The notes: generated from the sequence alone by a model not told the origin. Shown: positions 52,148 to 62,891, numbered from the stretch's first letter. The stretch is 64,000 nucleotides of DNA from Bacteroidota bacterium (GCA_023427985.1 JAEYZM010000012.1:89077-153076), one strand, 5' to 3'. Translations and numbers: made by a program.

Positions 52148-53152
52148 TTATAATCGTGCCGATGCAGTGACGCTTTGTGAGCTGAATTCTGATTTTAAAA
52201 ATTTGTGATAGCCAGTGATTGCAATCATCGCAGCGTTGTCTGTACAATATTCAAAGGCTGGAATATATACTTGCCATTTTTTCTTCAGCGCTAATTCTTG
52301 CAAATAATTTCTAAGTCCTTTGTTAGCCGATACGCCTCCTGCAATTGCAATTTCTTTAATCCCATATTCCTCCGCAGCAGCCTCTAACTTATTGCAGAGA
52401 ATGGTAACAATTCTATGCTGAATGGAAGCACATAAATCGTTTCGGTGTTCTTCTAAGAAGTTCGGATTCAACTTCAATTGTTTCTGTACAAAATATAAAA
52501 TTTGAGTTTTTAATCCGCTGAAACTAAAATCGTAACCAGGTATTTGTGGTTCCGTAAATGGGTAGGCATTCGGATTTCCAATAGCCGCGTATTTATCAAT
52601 TAATGGTCCGCCCGGATAATTCAAGCCAAGGATTTTTGCAGTCTTATCGAATGCTTCACCTGCAGCATCGTCGGTAGTCTCTCCAATAATTTGCATGTCG
52701 AAATAATCTCGCACCAACACAATCTGAGTATGTCCGCCCGATACGGTCAAACACAAAAATGGAAATTGCGGTTTTGGCTCATCAATAAAATGTGCAAGTA
52801 TATGTGCTTGCATATGATGCACCTCTATGATAGGAATATTCAAACTCAATGCAAACGACTTCGCAAAACTCGTACCTACTAACAATGCTCCTAAAAGTCC
52901 GGGTCCACGCGTAAAAGCCACTGCATTGATATCATTTTTGCTTATTTTAGCGTTTTTAATGGCAGTATCTACTACAGGTATGATGTTTTGTTGATGGATG
53001 CGCGATGCAATTTCGGGGATAACTCCTCCATATTGTTCGTGAACCGATTGAGTGGCAGTAACGTTTGAAAGAATTTTACCATCAACACATACCGATGCAG
53101 ATGTTTCATCGCAGGAAGATTCAATTGCTAATATTATTGACCGTTTAGACAT
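52148..53152 (-). CDS. tsaD: tRNA N6-adenosine threonylcarbamoyltransferase TsaD
   Basis: The 334-residue enzyme forms t6A37 on ANN-decoding tRNAs with TsaB and TsaE. It has the ASKHA fold with ESSCDETSASV, the metal-binding VHHMQAHILAHF, SGGHTQIV and NDL-type C-terminal residues AIAGGVSANKGLRNY. Its start is ten bases from the probable AUU start of tamB on the other strand, so their regulatory signals overlap both coding regions. Confidence 0.97.
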   Translation of the reverse strand: MSKRSIILAIESSCDETSASVCVDGKILSNVTATQSVHEQYGGVIPEIASRIHQQNIIPVVDTAIKNAKISKNDINAVAFTRGPGLLGALLVGTSFAKSFALSLNIPIIEVHHMQAHILAHFIDEPKPQFPFLCLTVSGGHTQIVLVRDYFDMQIIGETTDDAAGEAFDKTAKILGLNYPGGPLIDKYAAIGNPNAYPFTEPQIPGYDFSFSGLKTQILYFVQKQLKLNPNFLEEHRNDLCASIQHRIVTILCNKLEAAAEEYGIKEIAIAGGVSANKGLRNYLQELALKKKWQVYIPAFEYCTDNAAMIAITGYHKFLKSEFSSQSVTASARL

Positions 53153-53161
53153 TACATATAT

Positions 53162-56100
53162 ATTAAAAAGTTAGGCAAAATATCGTTAAGGGTTTTTTTA
53201 GGATTAGTACTTGTACTAATGATGCTATATTTCCTATTCCGCTTGCCTGCTGTTCAAACTTGGGTTGCGCAAAAACTGACCAACTATCTTTCCAAGGAAC
53301 TGAATGCAAATATACGAGTAAAAGGCGTAGATATCGACTTGTTCAAAACGATTGTCCTAGAAGATCTAATTATATTTGATCTACGTGATGACACCTTATT
53401 ATCTGTTTCCAAACTAAAAGTAGACATTGGCAAACTTGATTATAAAACCAATACCTACGAACTCAACAAACTCGCTTTAGAGTCAGCTGTCTTCCATCTC
53501 AAAAAATACAAAGGCGAAAAATTCAATAACATGCATTTTTTGTTGGAGTATTTTTCAGGACCGCAAGATACAACTCAAGTAAAAAGTAATGACACTCTAG
53601 AATTAATCGTAAATAAAATTAATATCAAGAACGCCGATTTTATTTATCAGAATCAAAACACCATGAATACCCAAGCCGGTGTTATTGATTACGAAAATGT
53701 GCATGTCTACGATTTCACTACCGACATAAAAGATTTCAAATTAATTGGTGCCGATGTGTACGCGAACATTCAGGCCCTTACACTTAAAGAACAATCGGGC
53801 TTCTACATTAAAAAATTTAAAGCCGATGCAAAGTTCAACTCAAAAGAAATAGAAGCGAAAAACCTATACATACTTACACCGCATTCGAGCATACACAATT
53901 ACTATGCTATGCGCTACGACTCTATTGCCGATATGTCGGATTATATCAATAAAGTAGTAATGCATGCCAATTTTAACGACAGTTACGTTTCATTCAAAGA
54001 CATCAAACACTTTGCATCGGCAATAAAAAACTATACCCAGGAATTTCGATTGAATGGTAATGTATCGGGTACTGTTAGTCATCTTAAATCGAAAGACATA
54101 CAAATTAGTACGGCCAAAAATACTTATGTCGATGGTTCGATAAGTGTAAAGGGATTACCGAATATTAACGAAACCATTTTCAATGCGAAGCTTCAGAAAT
54201 TAACAACAAGTAATGCAGATTTAATTGCTCTATTACAAGGACTCGACTTAGATTCTACAGCAGTTTTACTTCCAGATTTCTTAAACAATTTAGGTAATGT
54301 AAACTATAGTGGATATTATACTGGTACCGTTTTTGACTTTAAGGCAAATGGGAATTTAATTACAGATATCGGTAATCTTGTGAGTGATATTCATATGAAT
54401 ATTGAGTCCAAGAAAATCCCTAGTTACGACGGAAGTATTGAAGCTATTGGATTTGATTTAGGGAAATTATTCAATACAACATCATTAGGCCCAGCCACTT
54501 TAAATTTGAGTATCGATGGAGAAGGCTTTAATATCAAAGAGCTTAATACAAGCATTGCAACTCAAGTTCAGGCAATATATGTGAATGGGTATAACTATCA
54601 GAACTTAGAAGCAAATGGATTAATAGACAAAAAATTATTTAATGGTGTATTTGTAGCTAGAGATCCGAATGCCGACTTAAACTTCGAAGGTAGTATTGAT
54701 TTTAATATAAAAAATAAACCACAATTTAATTTTTATAGCAGTATCAATAAATTACGATTGAAAGAGTTGAAACTACTAAAAGATACACTGAACATAAGTA
54801 GTAAAATCAATGTAAATTTTATAGGACAAAATTTAGACGACATCATTGGTACTCTTCAATTTGAGGAGACAGTTATAAGCAATAAATTAGATAGTACTTA
54901 TCGATTTAAAAACATCTCCTTGGAGTCAAAATTCGATGGGTCGGGAAAAACACTTTCTTTGCAATCTGATTTGATAGACGCTACCATTAATGGAGAATAT
55001 AAATTATCCAGCATTCAATCGGCACTCAAAACATTAGTCAAAAATTATTTACCAAATGCGGATTTAGGTAAAATCAACAAATACAACGATCAGGATTTTA
55101 AATTCAACGTACTAATTAAAGATGCTGCACCATTAACCGAATTAATTTACCCAAAACTCGAGCTCTCTAAAAAAATTAAGATTATTGGTTATTTAAATAC
55201 CAATTCTAATATCATTCGCTTAAGCGGGGGCATCGATTATATCAAGTACGATGCATTAAAATTTGAAAAGTTAATTATAGACGGTGAAAATGATTTAAAT
55301 GTTTTCGACTTCAACATTGCAGCAGACAGAGCTTTTATTAGCGATAGTATTAATATCGATAACATTGCCATTTCTAATGCCATTAGTAACGATAGCATTA
55401 AGTTCAACATCAAACTTGCCGATTTAAGCAATCCAAATCAATTGGATTTAAACGGAATATTTTCATTAAACTCTGAACAGAAATCGATAAATGTTTTACC
55501 ATCTGTAGTCATTATCGATTATAAAACTTGGGAGTTAAAAGACAGTTTTTCAATACGATTCATAAGTGATAAAAGAATAGAAGTTCAAAATTTTGAATTG
55601 AGAAACGATGATCAATTGTTGCAAGTTTCAGGATTCATCTCAGATCAATCCTATGAGGAGCTCAACATCGACATACAAAATGTAGAGTTGACAGCATTCA
55701 ATCAATTGTTAAAAAAATACGATTTGAATATTGCGGGTGTATTAAATTCGAGAACGCGATTTGCAAGTTTATTATCAGAGCCCTTGGCCATTTCAGATAT
55801 CAATGTAAACGATTTTATTTACAATGGCGATACGATTGGAAATATTTTATTTAGTAATACTTGGGATCCAAAGTCAAAAATTATCGATTTGAATGGAAGT
55901 ATATTTAACGAGCGTTTAAAAACTTTAGGGGTGAGTGGAAGTATTATTACGACATCTAAAGTGAAAAACAATTTCAATATCGATGTACAAATGAATGAGA
56001 CGGAACTCATCGTGATTGAGCCATTTGTTAAATCTTATGTATCGAATATTTCTGGAGTAGCAAGTGCCGATTTAAAAGTGAGGGGAAGTTTTGCGAAGCC

Positions 56101-57547
56101 ATTAATCAATGGTTATTTAACTTTGAAAGATGCCGGGTTAAGAGTAAATTATTTAAATGCGTATTTGAAAGTTTCGGATCAAGTTCGATTGTCGGAAAAT
56201 AAAATCTTTCTAAACAATCTTCAAGTACGAGATTTAGAAGGCAATAAAGGGAATATTAACGGCAGCATCACACATAATTATTTTGAGAAATTCAATTTAG
56301 ATGTTCGAATGAACACAACAAACTTATTGTGTTTGAATACGAACTCAAAAGATAATGAATTGTATTATGGCAAGGCATATGCTAGTGGACAGTTCAATTT
56401 TAGAGGTCCCATTGAAGATATAAAAATAGATATAACAGCAAAAACGGAACGTGGCACAAAATTTTATATTCCCTTGAGCGATGAGTATTCTATTAGTAAG
56501 CAAAATTTCATACGATTTGTACAAGCCGATTCATTAGCGAACAAGCAATCGGAAAAAGTGAATCTTTCTGGAATTAACATGAACATGAATCTAATTGTTG
56601 ATGATTTAAGTGAAGTACAATTAATCATGAACGAAAGTTCTGGAGAGATTATCAAAGGTAGAGGAAATGCAAATTTGAAATTAACCATCAATACGATCGG
56701 CAATTTTGAAATGTATGGGAATTATGAAATCTCAGAAGGGGAATACAATTTCACATTGCAGAATTTAATCAGCAAAAAATTTAAAGTAGAAAAGGGCGGT
56801 TCAATACGATGGAATGGTGACCCATTGAAAGCACGTATCGACTTATCGGCAATCTACGAAACAAGGCCTCAGATCAAGCCATTGATTTTATCCGTAAATG
56901 CAGCCGATACAAATTCTTTTAGTTCATCGCAAAGAGTGAAAACACAATGCTTATTAAATTTGCGCAACGATTTAATGTCGCCCGATATTTCTTTTGGCAT
57001 TCGTTTCCCAGAAGATGAAAATTTAATGTCGAAAGTTGGTGGATATTTAGCGAACCAAGACAATTTGAACAATCAAGTTGCCAATCTATTGATTTTTGGA
57101 AGGTTTGCAAACACATCAGGAAATACAGGCGATTACATACCTACCACAGGATTCTTGGCATCTCAATTATCCGGATTAGTTTCTACACAGAACTTCGATT
57201 TAAATTTAGAAAATGGTGTGGGTGGATCCTTACGATTATTTAATGAGCGAATAACAATTGACGGTAACATCAACACGAATACGAACACAACAAGTCCTAG
57301 CAATCAGCAACAAACCAACGCATCTGCCATCACAGGTGACGTAAACATCGAATACAAAATCAGTAAAGACGGCCGATTCAGAGCTCGTGGATTTCAGCGT
57401 AATGATGTTAACTCCGATGTATTAAAACGAGGTAACTCGCAAATTGAACAAGGCGTTGGACTATTCTATAGAATCGAGTTCGACACCTTCGGGGAATTAT
57501 GGAGAAAGATTTTTTATAGACGAGAAGACAGCTTGGATGTACGTTGA
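53162..57547 (+). CDS. tamB: TamB-family translocation and assembly module, probable AUU start
   Basis: The 1461-residue protein has a single N-terminal membrane helix, a long repetitive beta-taco body of AsmA/DUF748-like strands, and a DUF490 (TamB) C-terminus (~residues 1000-1440), ending near LFYRIEFDTFGELWRKIFYRRE. Together with a TamA-like outer protein it moves lipid or protein to the outer membrane. The first ATG (53219) would cut the helix; the open frame continues upstream with IKKLGKISLRVFLGLVLVLM from an ATT at 53162, matching the MKKLG start of relatives. Start at ATT is inferred. Confidence 0.85.
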   Translation: MKKLGKISLRVFLGLVLVLMMLYFLFRLPAVQTWVAQKLTNYLSKELNANIRVKGVDIDLFKTIVLEDLIIFDLRDDTLLSVSKLKVDIGKLDYKTNTYELNKLALESAVFHLKKYKGEKFNNMHFLLEYFSGPQDTTQVKSNDTLELIVNKINIKNADFIYQNQNTMNTQAGVIDYENVHVYDFTTDIKDFKLIGADVYANIQALTLKEQSGFYIKKFKADAKFNSKEIEAKNLYILTPHSSIHNYYAMRYDSIADMSDYINKVVMHANFNDSYVSFKDIKHFASAIKNYTQEFRLNGNVSGTVSHLKSKDIQISTAKNTYVDGSISVKGLPNINETIFNAKLQKLTTSNADLIALLQGLDLDSTAVLLPDFLNNLGNVNYSGYYTGTVFDFKANGNLITDIGNLVSDIHMNIESKKIPSYDGSIEAIGFDLGKLFNTTSLGPATLNLSIDGEGFNIKELNTSIATQVQAIYVNGYNYQNLEANGLIDKKLFNGVFVARDPNADLNFEGSIDFNIKNKPQFNFYSSINKLRLKELKLLKDTLNISSKINVNFIGQNLDDIIGTLQFEETVISNKLDSTYRFKNISLESKFDGSGKTLSLQSDLIDATINGEYKLSSIQSALKTLVKNYLPNADLGKINKYNDQDFKFNVLIKDAAPLTELIYPKLELSKKIKIIGYLNTNSNIIRLSGGIDYIKYDALKFEKLIIDGENDLNVFDFNIAADRAFISDSINIDNIAISNAISNDSIKFNIKLADLSNPNQLDLNGIFSLNSEQKSINVLPSVVIIDYKTWELKDSFSIRFISDKRIEVQNFELRNDDQLLQVSGFISDQSYEELNIDIQNVELTAFNQLLKKYDLNIAGVLNSRTRFASLLSEPLAISDINVNDFIYNGDTIGNILFSNTWDPKSKIIDLNGSIFNERLKTLGVSGSIITTSKVKNNFNIDVQMNETELIVIEPFVKSYVSNISGVASADLKVRGSFAKPLINGYLTLKDAGLRVNYLNAYLKVSDQVRLSENKIFLNNLQVRDLEGNKGNINGSITHNYFEKFNLDVRMNTTNLLCLNTNSKDNELYYGKAYASGQFNFRGPIEDIKIDITAKTERGTKFYIPLSDEYSISKQNFIRFVQADSLANKQSEKVNLSGINMNMNLIVDDLSEVQLIMNESSGEIIKGRGNANLKLTINTIGNFEMYGNYEISEGEYNFTLQNLISKKFKVEKGGSIRWNGDPLKARIDLSAIYETRPQIKPLILSVNAADTNSFSSSQRVKTQCLLNLRNDLMSPDISFGIRFPEDENLMSKVGGYLANQDNLNNQVANLLIFGRFANTSGNTGDYIPTTGFLASQLSGLVSTQNFDLNLENGVGGSLRLFNERITIDGNINTNTNTTSPSNQQQTNASAITGDVNIEYKISKDGRFRARGFQRNDVNSDVLKRGNSQIEQGVGLFYRIEFDTFGELWRKIFYRREDSLDVR

Positions 57548-57871
57548 TTTTTGAAGGATAATATGTTGAAGGATAATACGAAAATAGTTGAAACGAAAAT
57601 GGTAAATTAGGAATTAGGTTATTAAGGAATTAAGTTAATAAAAGAATTAGGTTATTTAGAAATTAAGTTAATATATAATTTAGTAACAATTCAACAACCT
57701 TATTGAAAAATAAAAACTTAAATAACACATAACCGTCCCTAGAAAGCACCCACTAACCACTAACCACTAACCACTAACCACTATCACTATCCACTATCAC
57801 TATCACTATCCACTCCAACTACAGGACTAGCATCCCGATAGCTATCGGGATAGCACACTAGCACACTAAAT
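57548..57871. repeat. Intergenic repeat family, copy 2 with 20-bp palindrome
   Basis: The 324-bp gap between tamB and ribBA has no gene. Parts in order are AATTAGGTTATTAAGGAATTAAG-like units, GAAAGCACC, a CACTAAC/CACTATC tandem of about nine units (from 57751), CCACTCCAACTACAGGACTAGC, a perfect palindrome ATCCCGATAGCTATCGGGAT (57832-57851) and AGCACACTAGCACACTA. The copy at 63491 is its reverse complement with few changes; copy 1 is at 1337. Confidence 0.8.
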
Positions 57872-59080
57872 TTACTTTCCCCTCAAAATCGCATGCCCCA
57901 TCTTATCCCTCTTCGTCATTAAATAATCGCGGTTGTGTTTGTTCGATTCAATTTCGATAGGAACATTTTCCACTACTTCTAATCCATAACCGATGATACC
58001 AGCACGTTTGGTTGGATTGTTCGACATCAATTTCATTTTCCGTACACCAAGGTCGCGAAGAATTTGTGCTCCAATACCGTAGTCGCGTTGATCCATTTTG
58101 AATCCTAGTTTTAAATTAGCTTCCACCGTATCAAATCCTTGCTCTTGCAATCGGTATGCTTTTAATTTATTCACTAATCCAATGCCTCTGCCTTCTTGAT
58201 TCATATAAACAATAACACCTTTCCCTTCTGCTTCTATCATCTGCATTGCCTTATGAAGCTGAGGTCCGCAATCACATCGACATGAACCAAAAATATCACC
58301 CGTTACACATGAAGAATGTACGCGCACCAATACCGGTTCGTCTTCTTCCCAAGTTCCTTTTATAATAGCTAAATGATTTTCTTCCGTATCGATTTGTGTA
58401 TAAGCAATCATATCGAATTTCCCATCTTCGGTAGGAAGTTTCACAGTAACTTCTTTACGAATCAAAGACTCATGTTTTAATCGGTATTCGATTAAATCTT
58501 TGATACAAATTAATTTCAGGTCGAACTTTTTCGCAATAATTTCCAAATCTGGTAATCGAGCCATCTCACCATCTTCACGAATAATTTCAACAATCAATCC
58601 TGCTTCTTCAAAACCTGCTAGACGCGATAAGTCCACTGCCGCTTCTGTATGACCTGCTCTTCTCAACACACCACCTTCTTTAGCCATCAATGGGAAAATA
58701 TGTCCAGGTCTTCCAAAATCCTCCGGCTTCATATTCGGATCAATCAAGGCTTTCACCGTTTTAGAACGATCACTCGCAGAGATACCCGTGGTACAACCAT
58801 GCCCTAATAAATCGATAGAAATGGTAAAATTAGTTTCGTGGGAAGCAGTATTTTTTCCAACCATCAAATCTAAATTCAACTCTCTACATCGGCCTTCAGT
58901 AATGGGAGTACAGATTAGGCCTTTGCCATGCGTTGCCATAAAATTAATCATTTCTGGACTTGCATTTCTTGCAGCAGTAAGGAAATCGCCTTCGTTCTCT
59001 CGGTCCTCATCGTCCACAACAATCACACATTTGCCTAATTTTATGTCTTCGATTGCTTCCTCTATAGTATTGAATTTCAT
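57872..59080 (-). CDS. ribBA: Bifunctional RibBA (DHBP synthase and GTP cyclohydrolase II)
   Basis: The 402-residue protein opens riboflavin synthesis at both entry points. The N-terminal RibB half (1-200) has DDEDRENEGDF and RRAGHTEAAVDL; the C-terminal RibA half (~205-400) has VHSSCVTGDIFGSCRCDCGP (zinc Cys) and NQEGRGIGLVNKLKAYRLQEQG. Both halves look active. The gene is last in a minus-strand operon of glycan/envelope genes, overlapping the glycosyltransferase gene by 4 bases. Confidence 0.97.
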   Translation of the reverse strand: MKFNTIEEAIEDIKLGKCVIVVDDEDRENEGDFLTAARNASPEMINFMATHGKGLICTPITEGRCRELNLDLMVGKNTASHETNFTISIDLLGHGCTTGISASDRSKTVKALIDPNMKPEDFGRPGHIFPLMAKEGGVLRRAGHTEAAVDLSRLAGFEEAGLIVEIIREDGEMARLPDLEIIAKKFDLKLICIKDLIEYRLKHESLIRKEVTVKLPTEDGKFDMIAYTQIDTEENHLAIIKGTWEEDEPVLVRVHSSCVTGDIFGSCRCDCGPQLHKAMQMIEAEGKGVIVYMNQEGRGIGLVNKLKAYRLQEQGFDTVEANLKLGFKMDQRDYGIGAQILRDLGVRKMKLMSNNPTKRAGIIGYGLEVVENVPIEIESNKHNRDYLMTKRDKMGHAILRGK

Positions 59081-60246
59081 TTTTGTAGGGATTGATATAT
59101 TTTTTGAAGTTCATCTACAGAACTTCTCCAGTTATAATTATTAATAACAAATTGATGCGCATTGTTTGCCAATTGTTCAGAAAACTTTTCATCACTTAAC
59201 AATTTCACAATTGCTTCTAAATACTCTTGTTCCGTTTCGCATTCGAGCACCTCGAACCCATTCTTCGCTTTTAAGGCGTTGTTGGCCAATTTCGATGCAA
59301 TACAAGGCATGCGCATTGCCATTGCCTCCAAGAGCTTATTTTGTAGCCCAGTGCCAATTTGCATGGGTGCTATGAATACCCTCGACACAGCATACACTTC
59401 TTTTAAATCGGCAACCCAACCGGTCACCTCTATGTTTTCGCTTTGCAAAGATACAACCTGTGGACTAGGATTTATACCACTAATCGCAATCTTTATGTCA
59501 GGAAAATACTGCTTTATAGCTGGCACCAGCGCTGCAATGTATACTGCCGCCTCGATATTGGGCTGATAGGCCATATTTCCTGTAAATAAAAGATCGTATT
59601 TTTTCTCCTCCTTCAGTGGATATTCCAAGTATTCCTTTGCAATACCATTGTTTATTATCCTAATAGTATGGTTCGATGCATGCTGTATATGCAGTCGATC
59701 CTGTTCTGAAATAATCGTATGCGCATCAAAAGAATCGAAGATCGATTGCTCATATCGCTCTACCCTCTTACTTTCTAATCGGTATAACCAGCGCAAATAC
59801 CAAGCTTGTTTGTTCAATCGACGCATCAAGCCCAATGAAAAAGTATCCATATAATCCAATACTTTTTTAAAGGGTAAATCTTTTACGTATTCGGAAACTC
59901 GAATCAAATGACAGTGCACAACATCGGGCTGTATGGAATGTATTTTTTTTGTAATATGCCGATGTATCACTTTGTCGTAAAAGTAATGCACTTGAAAAGG
60001 TTTGTCGGAAAATATCCCGAGAAACAAATTCCATGCTTGTGATAGAAAAGAATTCTTATAAACAATTACTTTCTTACAAAATTGTTCCAAGTGTTGGATG
60101 TGTTCTGCAGCAACGTGTTCGTTGTCTATTGCAATAAGATATACTTCGTTCTGTACACTCAGCTCTTTCATCTGATGGTATATCCGAAGCTTATCTCCTT
60201 TCTCGAGAGGATAAGGAACTCTTGATGTAATGACAACAATTTTCAC
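59077..60246 (-). CDS. Family 4-type glycosyltransferase
   Basis: The 389-residue GT-B enzyme has an N-terminal SRVPYPLEKGDKLRIYHQMKEL acceptor domain and a C-terminal nucleotide-sugar domain (LLFTGNMAYQPNIEAAVY, VTGWVADLKEVYAVSRVFIAPMQIGTGLQNKLLEAMAMRMPCI). Its start overlaps the next glycosyltransferase gene by 4 bases and the two share about the same organisation. It probably adds a sugar to a surface glycan; donor and acceptor not readable. Confidence 0.88.
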   Translation of the reverse strand: MKIVVITSRVPYPLEKGDKLRIYHQMKELSVQNEVYLIAIDNEHVAAEHIQHLEQFCKKVIVYKNSFLSQAWNLFLGIFSDKPFQVHYFYDKVIHRHITKKIHSIQPDVVHCHLIRVSEYVKDLPFKKVLDYMDTFSLGLMRRLNKQAWYLRWLYRLESKRVERYEQSIFDSFDAHTIISEQDRLHIQHASNHTIRIINNGIAKEYLEYPLKEEKKYDLLFTGNMAYQPNIEAAVYIAALVPAIKQYFPDIKIAISGINPSPQVVSLQSENIEVTGWVADLKEVYAVSRVFIAPMQIGTGLQNKLLEAMAMRMPCIASKLANNALKAKNGFEVLECETEQEYLEAIVKLLSDEKFSEQLANNAHQFVINNYNWRSSVDELQKIYQSLQK

Positions 60247-61439
60247 AGTTGATACAATTCTTTAATTTTTTCTGCTTGTACTTTTAAATCGTAACTACTT
60301 GCAAAGAGCTTGGCTTGTTCTGAAATATTTTTGCATTCTTGCGGATGATCTAATGTCCATTCAATAGCATTTGCAAAACTTTTTGCATCATCGGCAATAA
60401 TTATATTTTTCATATGCTCACAAGGTATACCTTCTGCACCAATGCTGGTGGTGATGATTACTTTGCCCAATGCCATGCCTTCAATAATTTTCACACGCAT
60501 TCCACCGCCCGACAATAAAGGTACCAACATGATGTTTTTACTTAGCATAAAATCTTTTGCATGTTGCACTTCACCAAGGATGTGAATGTTCTGTGTAGTA
60601 AATTTATATAAATGCGTTGGAGTATTCTTACCTGCAATATACAATTGACAGTTTTGATTTTTCTGCTGAACGAGTGGGAACACTTCTTGTATGAGCCATT
60701 CCACTGCATCAACATTTGGTCGCCAATCCAAAGAACCAATATGAAAAATAGAATTGGATTCAAACTCTATTTTATCTGACAATTGTTCTTCTTGGAAGCT
60801 CTTTAAATCCAATGCAACAGGCAATACCTGCGATGGGATTTCTGAATATGTTTTTTGAAAATATTTTTGGTCGATGTTTGTGATTGGCAAAATCAAGTCG
60901 ACATGTTCTAAGGCTTTGGATTCGTATTGTTCAATACGTTTTGCTAAAAAATTCAAATACCATTTTTTGATTCCGCTACTCGATTGTGCAAGTCGGTACC
61001 AAATTTGCGATTCAACATTATGTGCTCTATAGACCAATTTAGCATTGGAGTATTTTCTAACGGTATCGATGTATGGACAAACAAAAAGTGTTTCGAATTG
61101 AACGACATCGAAACTTTGTGATTGTAAGATTTGAATTAATTTTTCTTCTGCTGATTTTGAGTAAAAACGATCGACATTATACGAGCTCTTTCCAAAAAAA
61201 TTAAGCAGCGCATCTTTAATGCGAATACTCGTATCTATATCGGCCGTGTAAACTTCTGCTAAATCATGGAAGGCATTTTGAATTTGTTGTGCCGACTGAT
61301 AATGTTTTTTAGTATTGAGTGCAAAAAGCGCTAACACATCGGCATTCATTTTTATAGATTTTAAACCATTGTACATTGCAATTGCACCACCATCACTTGG
61401 TGGGTAGGGCACTCTGTTGCACAACACTAAAACCTTCAT
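60243..61439 (-). CDS. Family 4-type glycosyltransferase (second of pair)
   Basis: The 398-residue GT-B protein begins KVLVLCNRVPYPPSDGGAIAMYNGLKS and carries FHIGSLDWRPNVDAVEWLIQEV plus LVPLLSGGGMRVKIIEGMALGKVIITT, the expected nucleotide-sugar motifs. It is probably a paralog of the downstream enzyme; together they may make a short di- or trisaccharide. The gene lies 18 bp after the LptF/G gene. Confidence 0.88.
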   Translation of the reverse strand: MKVLVLCNRVPYPPSDGGAIAMYNGLKSIKMNADVLALFALNTKKHYQSAQQIQNAFHDLAEVYTADIDTSIRIKDALLNFFGKSSYNVDRFYSKSAEEKLIQILQSQSFDVVQFETLFVCPYIDTVRKYSNAKLVYRAHNVESQIWYRLAQSSSGIKKWYLNFLAKRIEQYESKALEHVDLILPITNIDQKYFQKTYSEIPSQVLPVALDLKSFQEEQLSDKIEFESNSIFHIGSLDWRPNVDAVEWLIQEVFPLVQQKNQNCQLYIAGKNTPTHLYKFTTQNIHILGEVQHAKDFMLSKNIMLVPLLSGGGMRVKIIEGMALGKVIITTSIGAEGIPCEHMKNIIIADDAKSFANAIEWTLDHPQECKNISEQAKLFASSYDLKVQAEKIKELYQL

Positions 61440-61457
61440 TAATTTTTTATTTCAAAA

Positions 61458-62891
61458 TTACGGCTTTTTCTTAAATAATTTTTTGAAAAACGAAGTGTAA
61501 TTGTTTAAATCTAATAAAGTAGAATCGGATGTCGCTTTACGCGTTATAAAGATTCCTATAGGAGTTAAAATCAAACTTGCCATCCACATGCCTTGCCATA
61601 CCGGCACTACATCTTGTCGGGCCATCTTTTCTCCAGTTATAGAAAGAATATGAAAAAAGATGAAGAAGAAAATGGAAATAACAATTGGCATTCCTAGTCC
61701 ACCTTTTCGAATGATTGCACCTAATGGGGCGCCGATGAAAAATAATATTAGACAAGCGAAAGAAAGTGTGAATTTCCTATGATACTCGATGATATGTCGG
61801 CGTAATTTTTCCGATAGTGCTTCTTGATCTTTCTTTGTTGTTTCTGAATAAGAAGTTATATTTCTAATTGTAGAGAATGCTCTGCTGATGATTACGGAAT
61901 GATACTCTTTTGAAAAGTTCGACAAAATATCGGGATTGATTTTTGCTTCTAAGGTTTTCATATTGGTATCTAACTTCAACTCCTTATCCAAGCTTGTATA
62001 GAGCGCGTAATTTTGGCGGAAATAATTTTTATCTCTTCTTAATTTATTTTGAAGTGAATCCTCGTAATATTTTAGTTGATTCAAATTAAGCATGGTATAA
62101 TGATCTTTGAACAGATCTTCATCGGTTCGATTCAATTTGAATGTCGACAAATCAAATTTCACTTCATGTTCTTTAAACTTAACACGCACCAATTGTTTGC
62201 GATCGTTAATTGTACCTGGCACACCGGACTCTTCGTAACTAATACCATCGTATAATTGTAACACCAAGTACCTATCGTTATCAGATTTAAGCATCTTACC
62301 ACTATCGGCCATCATTACATTCATATTTCCTTTGTTCGAAGTATGATTGTAAATGACGATGTCTTTTAAATTGGTACCTTCTTCATCTTTTTTGCCGATG
62401 CGTATGCTATACCCATCGATACCATTATAAAATACACCTTCTTTAATTGCGAGCGATGGCTTTTGATTTCTCACATCCCACATGAGTGCGCCCATTTTCA
62501 AATTAGCATAAGGCATTACGATGTTGGAGAAGAAAAACGCGGCGATGCTAATTAATAATACCAACACAATAAGTGGCATCATAATTCTTCTTAAAGAGAT
62601 TCCAGAAGATTTTAATGCTACCAATTCGTAATGTTCACCTAGGTTTCCAAAAGTCATGATAGACGATAACAGAATCGCGAGTGGCAATGCCATTGGAACT
62701 AATGTCGATGATGCATAAACCAATAATTCTACTACAACATACCATTCCAATCCTTTTCCTACGAGATCGTCGATGTATTTAAAAAGGAATTGCATGAGCA
62801 AGATGAACAATGCAATAAAAAATGTAAGAATAAAAGGTCCTATAAACGAACCGATGATAAGTTTATGAACCTTTTTTATTGTAAAAAACAT
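61458..62891 (-). CDS. LptF/LptG-family lipopolysaccharide export permease
   Basis: The 477-residue protein has three N-terminal helices (IGSFIGPFILTFFIALFILLMQFLFKYIDDLVGKGL, YASSTLVPMALPLAILLSSIMTFGNLGE), a ~200-residue periplasmic beta-jellyroll and three C-terminal helices (FACLILFFIGAPLGAIIRKGGLGMPIVIS). It pairs with LptB to move LPS from the inner membrane. Whether it is LptF or LptG cannot be told; the partner is outside the window. It is upstream of two glycosyltransferase genes, consistent with surface glycan export. Confidence 0.92.
   Translation of the reverse strand: MFFTIKKVHKLIIGSFIGPFILTFFIALFILLMQFLFKYIDDLVGKGLEWYVVVELLVYASSTLVPMALPLAILLSSIMTFGNLGEHYELVALKSSGISLRRIMMPLIVLVLLISIAAFFFSNIVMPYANLKMGALMWDVRNQKPSLAIKEGVFYNGIDGYSIRIGKKDEEGTNLKDIVIYNHTSNKGNMNVMMADSGKMLKSDNDRYLVLQLYDGISYEESGVPGTINDRKQLVRVKFKEHEVKFDLSTFKLNRTDEDLFKDHYTMLNLNQLKYYEDSLQNKLRRDKNYFRQNYALYTSLDKELKLDTNMKTLEAKINPDILSNFSKEYHSVIISRAFSTIRNITSYSETTKKDQEALSEKLRRHIIEYHRKFTLSFACLILFFIGAPLGAIIRKGGLGMPIVISIFFFIFFHILSITGEKMARQDVVPVWQGMWMASLILTPIGIFITRKATSDSTLLDLNNYTSFFKKLFKKKP

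Noticed and set aside
57751..57825. CACTAAC/CACTATC units as a possible CRISPR array
   Set aside because: Units are 6-7 bp with no unique spacers, and no cas genes occur anywhere in the window.
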